A stretch of 64,000 nt of DNA from Burkholderiales bacterium (GCA_016716275.1 JADJWR010000002.1:558001-622000); one strand, 5' to 3'. Numbered from the stretch's first letter, positions 14,560-23,898 are shown. Numbers and translations: made by a program. Notes: a model not told the origin generated them from the sequence alone.

Positions 14560-17007
14560 TCAGCGGTCCTCGGTTTTCGAGGTCACGCTGTCCATGGCCC
14601 GGCGCAGGCCGCTGGCGGCATCGCCGGCAACGCTGCGCAGGTGCAGGTCGCGCTGCGGCAGCGGCACCTCGATGCCGGCCTCGGCCAGTCCGTCGCGGAT
14701 CTTCATCGCCAGTTCGCTGCGCACCATTACCCAGTCGGCCCGTTCGGTGGTCCAGACGCGGACGCTGAAGTCGAGCGCGCCGGCGGTCAGTCCGGTCACG
14801 ATCACGTTGGGGGGAGGCGAGAACGACACCCCGTCGACCGAGCGGGCGATGCTGTCCAGCAGTTCCACCGTGCGCCGCGGGTCGGCGCTGAAGGTGGTGC
14901 TGAGGTCGACGTTGATCCGCCTTCGGGTCCCGGTCAGCGTCCAGTTGACCAGCTTGTCGGCGATCAGCATGCCGTTGGGCACCACCACGTCGGCGCCGTC
15001 GAAGGTGGTGATGGTGGTGGCGCGCAGGCCGATCTCGCGCACCACGCCGACCATCGTCGCCACCTCGACCGTGTCGCCGCGCTGGATCGGCCGCTCGAAC
15101 ATCAGGATCAGGCCGGCGACGAAGTTGCGCACCACGTCCTGCAGGCCGAAGCCGATGCCCACGCCGAGCGCGCCGAAGATCAGCGTCAGCTGGCCGACCT
15201 GGAAGCCTGCCGCGGCCAGGGCGGCCAGCAGCCCGAGGAACAGGATGACGTAGTAGCTGAGCGACGAGACGCTGTTGCCGACGCCGCGCGGCAGCGACAG
15301 GCTCGGCAGGATGTCCTCGGCCAGCACCTGGCGGATCGTCTTCGACAGCCAGAACGCGGCCCAGGTGGCCAGCGCGAAGGTCGCCAGGCTGCCCAGGCTG
15401 AGCGACAGTTCGCCGAGCTTGAACTCGTGCGTCAACACGGTCATCACGAAGGAGGCGACCGGGCGGTAGATGCGGAACGACTGCAGGGTGAACAGCAGCC
15501 AGGCACCGACCACCACCGCGCGCCCGACATTGACCGCCGCCGGCAGCAGCGAGGCGGCGTAGCGCGCCGACAGCCGTGCTGCCGTCGGACCGGCCAGCAG
15601 CACCTGCAGCAGCGCCAGCGCCACCTTGCTGCCGGCATACAGCGCCAGCGCGACATAACTGCTGGCCAGCGTCGCCGACACCAGCATTGCCGACAGCGAG
15701 ACGTTGCCCAGCAGGTTGGCAATGGCTGCCACCGCGAGCACGCCGCAGGCGAGCCAGGCCACCAGCTTCCAGCTGCGCACCGGGAAGCCTTTCTCGCCGG
15801 CCCCGGTGCCGCGCAGGGCGTGCAGCAGATGCCAGGCCAGCGTCAGCAGCATCAGCAGGTTGATGCCCAGCAGAAGCATCCGGTACAGCAGCGGGCTGCC
15901 GACCAGCAGCGACACGACCACATTCAGGAAATAGAAGATGGCGCTCAGATAAGCCCATGGACCGACCAGGCTGAGCAGGCGCCGCTGCAGCAGTGCCAGC
16001 AGCGGGATCCACGCCAGCAGCATCACCAGCTGCTGGCGCAGGTTCGGCCCCTGCAGCCCGTAGACGATCGCGCCTGCCGCCACCAGCAGCAGCCAGGCCG
16101 CCCACGGCCGCGACAGCGCCTGCAGCGCGTTATCGCTCAACTGCTCGGCGGCGACCAGCGCCCGCGCCCGCCGGCGCAGCCAGAACATAAGCGGCAGCAG
16201 CACGGCGGCTGCTGCGCCGAGCGCCGGCAGCAGGCGGGCGCGGGCGGCATCGTGATCGCGGGCAAAAGCGGTCTCGATCGCCAGGCTGCGCCACAGCCCG
16301 GCGGCCACCGGCTCGCGTTGATCGACGTCGCGAACTGCCTGCCAGAACGGCGGCGAATCCATCGTCGCCAGGCGCCGGTCCTCCTCGGCAACCTGGCGGG
16401 CGACTTCGGCCACGCCCGCCTGAACCTGCGCAGAGAGCGCGCTGCTCCTGCGGCCCAGATCGATCAGCCTGGACAGCGGCTCGGCCAGCAACGACCGCGC
16501 CCGCTCGGTCAGCGCGACCATCTCTTCCGAACGCTGCCTCAGTGCTGACGACAGATCGGCCTGGGCGCTGGTCGCCTGCCACGCCGCACGCCGGGTGTCC
16601 AGCTCGGCGGCGTCCTCGGAGGCGGTGTTGGTCGCGCGCATCAGCTCGGCGCGCGTCTGCGCCAGCGTGCGCTCCTGCAGCAGCCAGTGACGCTCGAGGC
16701 TTTCCAGCCGTTGCACCGACAGCGCCGACAAGTCGGATCCTTCGGTCACTTCGGTCAGCCGGTCGATCGCCGCCGCCTGCCGCGACAGGGCCTGCTCGAT
16801 GCGCAGTACCCGGTCATGCGCCTGCGCACGGCGCTGCGCCGACTGGATGAACTTCTCGTCGGCGTCGGCGCGCGACGGAATGTCGGCCGGCGCGATGCCC
16901 GCGTCGCGTTCGGTCGCCGCGTCGGCCGGCGAGGCGGGCTGCGCGTCGACGGGCAGGAAGCCCAGCGTCAGCAGCAGTCCCAGCAGAATCGCGCCGAGCC
17001 CGCGCAT
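14560..17007 (-). CDS. KefA/MscK-like mechanosensitive channel
   Basis: Large MscS-superfamily channel of about 815 residues that would release solutes under hypo-osmotic stress. A signal peptide (M-R-G-L-G-A-I-L-L-G...V-D-A-Q-A-like) is followed by a periplasmic helical, coiled-coil-rich region to about residue 240. A string of transmembrane helices follows, then the MscS core near residue 600 with G-A-L-G-V-G-I-G-F-G-L-Q-D-V-V-R-N-F and F-E-R-P-I-Q-R-G-D. The beta domain contains the usual V-V-P-N-G-M. Start 17007 is chosen because it gives the signal peptide; ATG 17073 in frame would add 22 residues. It lies downstream of the META-domain gene on the same strand. Confidence 0.85.
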   Translation of the reverse strand: MRGLGAILLGLLLTLGFLPVDAQPASPADAATERDAGIAPADIPSRADADEKFIQSAQRRAQAHDRVLRIEQALSRQAAAIDRLTEVTEGSDLSALSVQRLESLERHWLLQERTLAQTRAELMRATNTASEDAAELDTRRAAWQATSAQADLSSALRQRSEEMVALTERARSLLAEPLSRLIDLGRRSSALSAQVQAGVAEVARQVAEEDRRLATMDSPPFWQAVRDVDQREPVAAGLWRSLAIETAFARDHDAARARLLPALGAAAAVLLPLMFWLRRRARALVAAEQLSDNALQALSRPWAAWLLLVAAGAIVYGLQGPNLRQQLVMLLAWIPLLALLQRRLLSLVGPWAYLSAIFYFLNVVVSLLVGSPLLYRMLLLGINLLMLLTLAWHLLHALRGTGAGEKGFPVRSWKLVAWLACGVLAVAAIANLLGNVSLSAMLVSATLASSYVALALYAGSKVALALLQVLLAGPTAARLSARYAASLLPAAVNVGRAVVVGAWLLFTLQSFRIYRPVASFVMTVLTHEFKLGELSLSLGSLATFALATWAAFWLSKTIRQVLAEDILPSLSLPRGVGNSVSSLSYYVILFLGLLAALAAAGFQVGQLTLIFGALGVGIGFGLQDVVRNFVAGLILMFERPIQRGDTVEVATMVGVVREIGLRATTITTFDGADVVVPNGMLIADKLVNWTLTGTRRRINVDLSTTFSADPRRTVELLDSIARSVDGVSFSPPPNVIVTGLTAGALDFSVRVWTTERADWVMVRSELAMKIRDGLAEAGIEVPLPQRDLHLRSVAGDAASGLRRAMDSVTSKTEDR

Positions 17008-17084
17008 CGGACAGAACGCCGCCGCCTGCCGCCGGTCGGGGTGGCCGACGGGCTGGCTCGGCATCGCCGTCATTGGCGGTCGAT

Positions 17085-17894
17085 TCACTTGCCGGCGACG
17101 GTCTCGCTCTCGACCACCAGGTCGAGCACGTAGACCGCGGCGGGTCCGTCGGCCGGCGCCGGCTTGCGCTCGTAGCGATCGATGCGCAGCACGTTGCGCA
17201 CGCCGGGCGTGTGCGTGAAGCCTTCGATGCTGCCGTCGAAGGGCCGCCACGGTCCGGGCGGGTCCTTGCGCAGGCCCTTGCCGTCGAAGCGCAGCTCGCG
17301 CACCTGAAGGCAACTGCCCGCCGTGGCCGACGGCTGGCTGCATTGCACCGTCTGCGCCGCGACCTCGAGGAAGACCCGCTTCGGCGCGCCGTACAGGCTG
17401 CGCAGCGTCGGCTGCCCGCTGAAGCTCAGCACCTGCTGCGCCGGCGTCGACAGGCGCAGCACAGGCGTCGGTCCGCGCGTCAGTGCCACGGTCAGCGGCT
17501 GCGCAAGCAGGCCCGACAGCGCCGCATCGGCCTGCATCAGCGGCTCGTCGCAGGCCATCATCGTCCCCGCCAGCCGACCCATCGACATCTGCCCGGTCGG
17601 ATGCAGCCGCCAACCGCCGACCAGCTGGTTGCAGCCACCCTTGATGCTCAGCCGCGCTCCATCGAAGCTCATCACGTACGGATGGCCCGGCGGCAACAGC
17701 GTGTCGATCGGTTGCCCCGCACTGTCGGTGGCCGACTGCAGCGTCCAGCGATGATCCTGTAGCGCCCTGACGATGGCCGGATCGGCGGTGCGCGACCGTG
17801 GCGCAGGGGAGGGGGCCCCGCCGGCCAGTGCCTCGATGGGCGAGCCGGCGCACAGTGCGGCCATCAGGGTCAACACGCGAGCGATGATCGACAT
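17085..17894 (-). CDS. META + DUF4377 two-domain exported protein
   Basis: Exported protein of 269 residues with a signal peptide (about 1-24). The first half is a META/HslJ-like domain: W-T-L near residue 50 and F-D-G-A-R-L-S-I-K-G-G-C-N-Q. The second half resembles DUF4377: V-Q-C followed by S-C-L-Q-V-R-E, then S-I-E-G-F-T-H-T-P-G and a closing V-L-R-I-D-R-Y-E-R. The two domains often occur separately or together in proteobacterial lipoprotein-like proteins of unknown role, HslJ itself being linked to novobiocin resistance in E. coli. It begins at ATG 17894 and shares a divergent intergenic region with the AI-2E family gene. Confidence 0.8.
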   Translation of the reverse strand: MSIIARVLTLMAALCAGSPIEALAGGAPSPAPRSRTADPAIVRALQDHRWTLQSATDSAGQPIDTLLPPGHPYVMSFDGARLSIKGGCNQLVGGWRLHPTGQMSMGRLAGTMMACDEPLMQADAALSGLLAQPLTVALTRGPTPVLRLSTPAQQVLSFSGQPTLRSLYGAPKRVFLEVAAQTVQCSQPSATAGSCLQVRELRFDGKGLRKDPPGPWRPFDGSIEGFTHTPGVRNVLRIDRYERKPAPADGPAAVYVLDLVVESETVAGK

Positions 17895-18104
17895 AGGCTT
17901 TCTGGTTCCTCGTTCACCCGGCCGCGCTGCACGGTCGGCGCCGGTCGCCTGCGCGTGCTGCCGCAGGCGAGGCCGGCGAAGTCTACGGCGCCGACCACAG
18001 TTCGGGATGCCCGCAAGGCAGCCGGGGCCGCAGGGCCAGCGGCGGTCTTCAGGCACACTTGCCGCCGCGCAATCGCCGACCTTCCGCGGCGCCACATCCG
18101 ATCG

Positions 18105-19148
18105 ATGGACCGACTTCGCGCCCTGGTTTACGGCTCCGCACTGCTGCTGATCGTCGGCTGGGTGCTGTACATCGGCCAGGCGATCTTCATTCCGGCGGTG
18201 CTCGGTGCCGTCATCGTCTACGTGATCGTCGGCCTGGCGCATGCCTTCGACCGTCTTCCCGTCCTCGGGCGCCGGCTGCCGCTGCAGCTGCGCTACCTGT
18301 TCTCGATCGCGGTGATCGGCCTGGTGTTCTTCCTGCTGGTCTATCTGGTGATGGCCAACCGGGAGCGGGCGATCGAGCTGGCGCCGCAGTACCAGCAGTC
18401 GCTGCTGGCGGCGATCCAGCGGGCGGCGGTGTACCTCGGCGTCGAGACCGAGCCGAGCTGGAACACGCTGCGGCAGGACCTGCTGGCGCAGGTCAACCTG
18501 CAGCGGCTGGTCGGCTCGCTGCTGGCCTCGCTGGGGTCGATCGTGGTGACCTTCGTGGTCGTCTTCCTGTACGCCGCCTTCCTGCTGCTCGAACGGCGCT
18601 TCTTCGAGACCAAGCTCGCCAACCTGTCCGACGACCCGGCGCGTGTCGCGCGCATCCGCCAGGTCATCGAGGCGATCAACCGGCGCATCGGTTCGTACCT
18701 GGCGCTGAAGACGCTGCTCAGCCTGCTGCTGGGCCTCGCGAGCTACGGCGTGATGCGGCTTTTCGGGCTCGAGTTCGCCGCGCTGTGGGCCGTGCTGGCG
18801 GCGTTCCTGAACTTCATTCCCTACGTCGGCTCGGTGCTCGGCGTGCTGCTGCCGGGGCTGATGGCGGTGGTGCAGTTCGAGGATATCGGCCTGATCCTGA
18901 CCCTGCTGCTGGCGCTGACCAGCGTGCAGTTCGTCATCGGCAACTTCCTCGATCCCTACCTGATGGGCAACTCGCTGAACCTGAGCCCGTTCGCCATCCT
19001 CGTCAGCCTGGCGCTGTGGTCGGAGCTGTGGGGCGTGCCCGGCGCCTTTCTCGCGGTGCCGATCACGGCGATCGCGGCGATCGTGTTCTCGGCCTTTCCG
19101 GGCACGCGGCCGATTGCCGTGCTGCTGTCGAACAACGGGCGCATCTGA
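18105..19148 (+). CDS. AI-2E family (PerM/YdiK-like) membrane protein
   Basis: Polytopic membrane protein of 347 residues in the AI-2E transporter family. Typical features are an N-terminal pair of helices, a central amphipathic region (about residues 75-150), and the C-terminal block with I-P-Y-V-G-S-V-L-G-V-L-L-P, followed by L-D-P-Y-L-M-G-N-S-L-N-L-S-P-F. Start ATG 18105 gives M-D-R-L-R directly before the first helix; longer in-frame starts add a non-membrane, Arg-rich stretch. Members export the AI-2 signal, act as Na+/H+ antiporters, or are uncharacterised, so the family name does not fix function. It ends 4 bp from a convergent gene. Confidence 0.84.
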   Translation: MDRLRALVYGSALLLIVGWVLYIGQAIFIPAVLGAVIVYVIVGLAHAFDRLPVLGRRLPLQLRYLFSIAVIGLVFFLLVYLVMANRERAIELAPQYQQSLLAAIQRAAVYLGVETEPSWNTLRQDLLAQVNLQRLVGSLLASLGSIVVTFVVVFLYAAFLLLERRFFETKLANLSDDPARVARIRQVIEAINRRIGSYLALKTLLSLLLGLASYGVMRLFGLEFAALWAVLAAFLNFIPYVGSVLGVLLPGLMAVVQFEDIGLILTLLLALTSVQFVIGNFLDPYLMGNSLNLSPFAILVSLALWSELWGVPGAFLAVPITAIAAIVFSAFPGTRPIAVLLSNNGRI

Positions 19149-19152
19149 CCGC

Positions 19153-19530
19153 TCAGGCCAGGGCCTTGGCCTTGAGCCGGTCGAACTCCGACTGGTTGAT
19201 CGTGCCGGCATCGAGCAGCGCCTTGGCCTCGGCGATCTCGGCGGCCGGCGTGCGGCCGGCCACGCCCTTGATGTACGCCTCGGTGTCGCTCTTTGCCCGC
19301 TGCATGCTGGCGCGCTGCCGTGCCGCCATGCCCTGGCCGCGGCCGACGATGTAGACGATCGCGGTCAGCACCGGAAGGAAGATGAGCCCGATCACCCACA
19401 GCACCTTCGAGCCGCCGCCGAGTTGGTCGTCGCGGAACAGGTCGACGACGATCTGGAACATGATGATCAGGTAGGCGACGAAGAAGAAGGTCGAGATCAT
19501 CAACACGACCGCGTCCCAGAAATTGCTCAT
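19153..19530 (-). CDS. Small membrane protein with PLDc_N-like helices and SHOCT domain
   Basis: Protein of 125 residues with two N-terminal hydrophobic segments (about 8-30 and 42-62), the second with V-L-W-V-I-G-L-I-F-L-P as in PLDc_N membrane hairpins. The C-terminal 30 residues form a SHOCT motif: A-E-A-K-A-L-L-D-A-G-T-I-N-Q-S-E-F-D-R-L-K. SHOCT modules are thought to mediate oligomerisation. It starts 9 bp after the stop of the LysR gene and may be its operon partner. Confidence 0.8.
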   Translation of the reverse strand: MSNFWDAVVLMISTFFFVAYLIIMFQIVVDLFRDDQLGGGSKVLWVIGLIFLPVLTAIVYIVGRGQGMAARQRASMQRAKSDTEAYIKGVAGRTPAAEIAEAKALLDAGTINQSEFDRLKAKALA

Positions 19531-19539
19531 GACATCCCT

Positions 19540-20616
19540 TCAGGTTGTTGGTCGCGCGCTTGCGCGCGCGATGGAAGCGTGTTGTGCCGGCTGAACGCCG
19601 GCGGGCGCTGGTGACGGCGACGACGGCTCGCTTCGCCGCGCACGCAGTCTAGTGGCGGCGTCGGCGCCCGGCTGCTCGGTGCCCGCCAGGTCGCGGATCT
19701 GCGCGACCAGCTGTTCCGCCAGCGGGCTGGGCGCATGCGAGCGCAGCGATACGGCAGCGACCATCGTGGTCGGCGCTGGCAGCTCGAACGGCAGGCGCAC
19801 GAGCAACGACTTGCCCGGTGCGAACTCGACCTGCGAGCGCATGCCGAAGGACAGCATGCCGGCGTGCAGCACCATGCCGAACTGGATGTTGATCGAGAAC
19901 GACTCGATCATGTGCGTCGGCATCGGCAGGCCGGCCCGGTCGAGGGTGCGCAGCACGTGCTCGTAGAAGTAGCAGTCGGCCGGCGGCATCACCCAGCGTT
20001 CGCGCAGCAATTGCGGCCAGGTCGGCCGCTTGTGCGCGGCCAGCGGGTGCTCCCTGGCGGCGATCACGCACAGCTTTTCGTCGAACAGCCGCTCCACCCG
20101 CATGTCCTCGGCGGGAGAGACCAGCGCCAGCCGTAGGATCGCCACCTCGATGTCGCGCTTGTGCAGGCGGTCGAGCAGTTCCGCCTCGCGTCCCTCGAAC
20201 ACGGAGACGAAGATGTCCGGACTGGTTTCCCTCATGCGCCTGATGGCGACGGGCAGGAACGGGATCGCCGGCATCGGCAGGATGCCGACGCGCAGGGTGC
20301 CCCGCTTGCCGCCGGAGACCAGCGCCAGCTCCTGCGCGGCGCGACGCAGTTCCTCGAAGACGGCCACGGCGCGCGGCGCGAAGCTCAGGCCATGCGCGGT
20401 CGGCACCACGCCGTCGCTGGCGCGATCGAACAGTGCGACCTCCAGCATCTCCTCGAGGCCGGCGATGGCCTTGGTGACCGCGGGCTGCGTCAGGTGCAGC
20501 ACCGCGGCCGCCTTGCGGAAGCTGCGATGCTCGAGCACCGCGACGAAGACGCGCAGTTCGCTCATCTTCAGGCGGCGTGGCAGTCGGCGGATCAGCGTGT
20601 CGGTCGGCGATTCCAT
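19540..20616 (-). CDS. LysR-family transcriptional regulator
   Basis: Regulator of 358 residues. The winged helix-turn-helix covers about residues 17-75 (M-S-E-L-R-V-F-V-A-V-L-E, then H-L-T-Q-P-A-V-T-K-A-I-A-G-L-E). A periplasmic-binding-protein-like effector domain follows from about 100, with G-T-L-R-V-G-I-L-P. The final 40 or so residues are Ala/Pro/Ser/Arg-rich and exceed the usual end of the family near residue 310. The start M-E-S-P-T-D at 20616 is chosen over a longer in-frame extension because it leaves a normal short n-terminus. Effector and targets are not evident; the divergent neighbour is the broken Crp/Fnr gene, and the next gene downstream on the same strand is the SHOCT protein. 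Confidence 0.9.
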   Translation of the reverse strand: MESPTDTLIRRLPRRLKMSELRVFVAVLEHRSFRKAAAVLHLTQPAVTKAIAGLEEMLEVALFDRASDGVVPTAHGLSFAPRAVAVFEELRRAAQELALVSGGKRGTLRVGILPMPAIPFLPVAIRRMRETSPDIFVSVFEGREAELLDRLHKRDIEVAILRLALVSPAEDMRVERLFDEKLCVIAAREHPLAAHKRPTWPQLLRERWVMPPADCYFYEHVLRTLDRAGLPMPTHMIESFSINIQFGMVLHAGMLSFGMRSQVEFAPGKSLLVRLPFELPAPTTMVAAVSLRSHAPSPLAEQLVAQIRDLAGTEQPGADAATRLRARRSEPSSPSPAPAGVQPAQHASIARASARPTT

Positions 20617-20795
20617 GGCGTGCTGTCTCGTGTCCTTCGAATTACGGCTGGTCGCGGACTTCTGATAGCACGGCGCGGTGGCGCACTTTGCGCAGAATGG
20701 CACAATTTCCCAGGGCGTGTTCAGGCTGAAGCCAAAAGCGCGCATCTGGCGTGAACAAGCCCCGGACACCCAGGCACTTGCCGCGATGAGGCAGC

Positions 20796-21506
20796 ATGGC
20801 CGGCAACCATGACCCGAACGTTCAGGCCGGCTTGCCGATCCGCGGCTGGCTGGCTGCCTCCAGTGCGCAGTTCCGGCGTGAATTCCTCGCGCTGGCCCGC
20901 CCGAGGTCGTTTGCCTGCGGCAGCGTGATCTACCGGGCGGGCGATGTCGGGCGCGACCTGTTCGGCATCTGCTCGGGCGTGGTCCTCGTCGAGTGCAGGT
21001 TCACCCATCCGGATGCGGTGCTGCTGCACATGCTGCGGCCCGGAGAGTGGTTTGGCACCCTGGATTGACTGGCCGAGCGAAGTCGTCGCTTCTTCTCCAC
21101 GGTCGCGCGAACCGACGTCGAAGTGCTGCGTGTACCCGGCGACGAGATGCAGGCGCTGCTTCGGCGTCGCCCGGAGGGGGCTGTCGATCTCGGGCGGAAC
21201 GCGATCTGGGGGATGGACCTGGCGATGCAGTGCGCCGCCGACCTCCTGATACGCGACGCCTCGGCGCGCTGCGCGGCCAGCCTGCTGCGCCTTGCCAGCC
21301 GTCGCTGGGCGACGGGCCCGGAAGCAGACCTGCCGGCCGAAATCCCGGCTTCGCAGACCGAGCTGGCGATGCTCTGCAATGTCTCGAGGAACACGTTCAG
21401 CCGCGTCGTCAGGGACTTCGCGAGCCGTCGGCTCGTGACCCTCGGCTACAGATCGCTGACCGTGATCGATCCGGTGCGACTGCGTGCCGTCGCGGAGGCC
21501 GGCTGA
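20796..21506 (+). pseudogene. Crp/Fnr-family regulator interrupted by an in-frame TGA
   Basis: The two parts lie in the same frame and together make a normal-length (about 236 residues) Crp/Fnr-type regulator. Codons 1-90 give a cyclic-nucleotide-binding-like domain (F-A-C-G-S-V-I-Y-R-A-G-D, then L-R-P-G-E-W-F-G). Codon 91 is TGA at 21066-21068. After it the frame goes on with F-F-S-T-V-A-R-T-D-V-E-V-L, and ends in a Crp-type HTH with S-Q-T-E-L-A-M-L-C-N-V-S-R-N-T-F-S-R. The family often has a Trp or hydrophobic residue there, so a TGG-to-TGA change is the simplest history. As it stands, only a domain without DNA-binding part would be made, unless translation restarts downstream or the base is a sequencing error. 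Confidence 0.82.
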
Positions 21507-21552
21507 GCGCAAGCCGCCGGACGTTCCGGACGGCCGCGACTGCAGGCGGCGA

Positions 21553-22227
21553 TCAGTTCCGGCTGGAAGCCAGTCCGACCAGGCGGGCGATGACGATGGC
21601 CGGAAACAGGACGCCCAGCGTGGACAGGAACGTGGCCAGCATCCTGGCGGGCGTGCTCACGGCAAAGATGTCTCCGTAGCCCACGGTGGTCAGTGAAGCG
21701 AGGCTGAAGTAGATGAAGTGAACATAGTCGTCGTCCTTGCCGCTCAGCACGACATTGCCGCCCAGGGAAACGCCGGTAGCGGCATGGATCACTTCGAGGC
21801 TCAGCGCCCCCATCAGCGCCAGCAGCAGGTAGACATTGACCGCTCCGACGATCCGGTAGGCGTTGACGATCTCGTCGCGAAACAGCAGCCGGAGGTTGAT
21901 GAAGATGAATACCAGCGCGTTGGCGATGCCGATCATGTTCTCCAGCACAAAGAATGAGTAGGGGTTCTCTCCGAAGCGAATGAGTCGCAGCGCCAGGTGG
22001 ATGCTGAACAGGATTGCCGAGACGGACATCAGCCCGACGCTGCGCGTCGAGAATATTCCCGAGAAGAACACGCTGAGCAGAAGGATGTTGAACAGCAGTA
22101 CGCCGCGACCGCTGATTTCCATGATCACCGGCAGCACGAATACCGCGGCGATGAGCATGATCAGCAAGGTGACGAAGCTGGCATCCGCCAGCCAGTAGGA
22201 CTGGAAGGTTCTGATCAGCTTTCGCAT
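21553..22227 (-). CDS. K+-channel-like membrane protein (TVGYGD filter)
   Basis: Ion-channel-like protein of 224 residues with about six hydrophobic segments. The potassium selectivity filter is intact: T-T-V-G-Y-G-D at residues 180-186, preceded by a pore helix (Y-V-H-F-I-Y-F-S-L-A-S-L) and followed by a final helix. Only one filter is present, so a tetramer is expected. No cytoplasmic RCK or cyclic-nucleotide domain follows; the protein ends 20 or so residues after the last helix. Gating is therefore not evident. It is convergent with the broken Crp/Fnr gene, 46 bp away. Confidence 0.85.
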   Translation of the reverse strand: MRKLIRTFQSYWLADASFVTLLIMLIAAVFVLPVIMEISGRGVLLFNILLLSVFFSGIFSTRSVGLMSVSAILFSIHLALRLIRFGENPYSFFVLENMIGIANALVFIFINLRLLFRDEIVNAYRIVGAVNVYLLLALMGALSLEVIHAATGVSLGGNVVLSGKDDDYVHFIYFSLASLTTVGYGDIFAVSTPARMLATFLSTLGVLFPAIVIARLVGLASSRN

Positions 22228-22672
22228 GGCGTCTTGGCGTTGAAGTCTTCAGAAAGGTCTTCGGAAAGCGCGCCGCCCGGGCGCATTCCAGGGCTGTCGC
22301 ACCAAACCCCCTTGTTGCCCCCGTCTTGCGGGCAGGCGGCTCGTCGAGCCCTTGCCCCGGCGCGAGTGCCCGCACGCGAATGATCCGGGCGTCGGCGCGA
22401 TGCCAAGTTATCACCCGATGAAATTTTTTCGTGGGGTGGGGCATCGACGCGCCGGCCTCGCTGATACATTGCTTCGCCGCGTGTGCGGGCGCAGCACGGG
22501 TGCGTGTGTCCCCGGCGTTCAAGTCTGCGCCATGGCCGAGGCTGCGCGGCCCGGCTATGAGAAGTCCGGTCATCGGGGCGCCGGCCGGAAGCACCTGGGC
22601 GAGCGTCGCCGGCAGGCGGCCCGCAGGCACGGCCGGGCGGTATCGCCGTGAACAGCAAATGGAGAGATCGAT
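22228..22672. other. 445-bp intergenic region between channel gene and porin
   Basis: No supported gene here. The region separates divergent genes and should hold the porin promoter and 5' leader. An A/T-richer patch with a run of T lies at about 22420-22432. Just before the porin ATG the sequence TGGAGAG is a good ribosome binding site. I could not pick a convincing -35/-10 pair or terminator. Confidence 0.5.
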
Positions 22673-23800
22673 ATGAAGAAGCGCCTGGTCGCCCTGGCAG
22701 TGCTGGCTGCGGTCTCCGGCGCAGCACTGGCGCAGTCGAGCGTCACCGTCTACGGCATCCTCGACCTGGGCTATCAGTGGAACGAGGTGCCGGCCGACGT
22801 CGGCACGACCGCGGCCCCGCGCATCGAGCAGGAAAGCTACAGCGCGATCAACGGCAGTCACGTCTACGGCAACCGCTGGGGCCTGCGCGGCTCGGAAGAC
22901 CTGGGTGGCGGGTGGCGAGCGATCTTCACGCTGGAAAGCGGCTTCAACGTCGACACCGGCACCGCCGGCCAGGGTGGCCGCCTGTTCGGACGCCAGGCGT
23001 TCGTCGGGGTCGACGGCGGCCTCGGCACCCTGGTCGCCGGCCGCCTGGCGACGTTCAGCTCGGGCACCGGTTCGTTCGACATGTTCAGCCACGTCGATCC
23101 CTTCGTGACCGGCTTCGGCCTGGCTGGCCTCGCCAACACCTTCATCTCGGCCAACGCGCTGCGCGTCGACAACGCCATCGCGTACCGGTCGCCGAAGTTC
23201 GCCGGTTTCCAGGGCGGCATCGGCTACTCGGCGAACTTCAGCGGCGCCGAGCAGGCGCCGAGCGGCGAGAACACCACGGCCTTCATCAGCGGCCTGACGT
23301 GGGAAACGGGCCCGTTCTATGCCGTCGTCACCTACGATGCGATCGATCCGGCGGACAGCTCGAACCGTCCCAGCCAGAAGCACCTGCAGATCGGCGGCAC
23401 CTTCGACATCAGCGCCTTCCGCCTGCATGCCGCCTACGCCGACCAGAGCAACATCGGCTCGGTCGCGTTCCAGCCCGGGCTCGGCTCGGGCAGCTTCGTG
23501 CCGCTGCCGGCGGGCGTCCCCTACTACGACTCCGCCTCCTACATGCTCGGCGCGACGTGGACGATCGGCGAGTTCGCGGTCCTCGCCTCCTACCAGTGGG
23601 CCGATGCCGACGCCCAGCCGACCGCCGCCGGCGCCAACTTCGAGCCTGACTACAACATCTGGGGCATCGGTGGCACCTGGAACCTGTCGCGGCGCACCAT
23701 GCTGTACACCAGCTACGCCTCGCGTGACGCCGACGGCACCCTGCTGGGCGACGCCTTCAACGCCAAGCAGTTCGCCGTCGGCATGGTCCATCGCTTCTGA
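22673..23800 (+). CDS. Gram-negative trimeric porin (Burkholderiales type)
   Basis: Outer-membrane general porin of 375 residues. Signal peptide about residues 1-20 ends A-L-A-Q, and the mature protein starts S-S-V-T-V-Y-G-I-L-D. Typical family text is G-S-R/N-R-W-G-L-R-G-S-E-D-L-G-G-G and a long alternating beta-strand pattern, closing on H-R-F with the C-terminal Phe needed by BAM. TGGAGAG precedes the ATG at suitable distance. It is a close paralogue of the porin at 62.2-63.3 kb, sharing whole stretches such as G-R-L-A-T-F-S-S-G-T-G-S-F-D-M-F. It stands about 100 bp before the arcD-arcA genes but probably has its own promoter. Confidence 0.93.
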   Translation: MKKRLVALAVLAAVSGAALAQSSVTVYGILDLGYQWNEVPADVGTTAAPRIEQESYSAINGSHVYGNRWGLRGSEDLGGGWRAIFTLESGFNVDTGTAGQGGRLFGRQAFVGVDGGLGTLVAGRLATFSSGTGSFDMFSHVDPFVTGFGLAGLANTFISANALRVDNAIAYRSPKFAGFQGGIGYSANFSGAEQAPSGENTTAFISGLTWETGPFYAVVTYDAIDPADSSNRPSQKHLQIGGTFDISAFRLHAAYADQSNIGSVAFQPGLGSGSFVPLPAGVPYYDSASYMLGATWTIGEFAVLASYQWADADAQPTAAGANFEPDYNIWGIGGTWNLSRRTMLYTSYASRDADGTLLGDAFNAKQFAVGMVHRF

Positions 23801-23898
23801 CCGCGGGCGCGATCCGCTTCGATGAGATTCCAGGGCCGCCCTGCCCGTTGGCGGGCCGGATAACAAGGGTCTCGATGACCCGACAGGAAGGAGCTGCA

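Noticed and set aside
21066..21068. The TGA codon in the Crp/Fnr gene as a selenocysteine
   Set aside because: Regulators of this family do not use selenocysteine, and I see no bacterial SECIS-like hairpin directly after the codon.
22400..22660. Possible small genes in the gap before the first porin
   Set aside because: Frames there are short, lack a good ribosome site and have off-frame-like composition; a porin leader is more likely.
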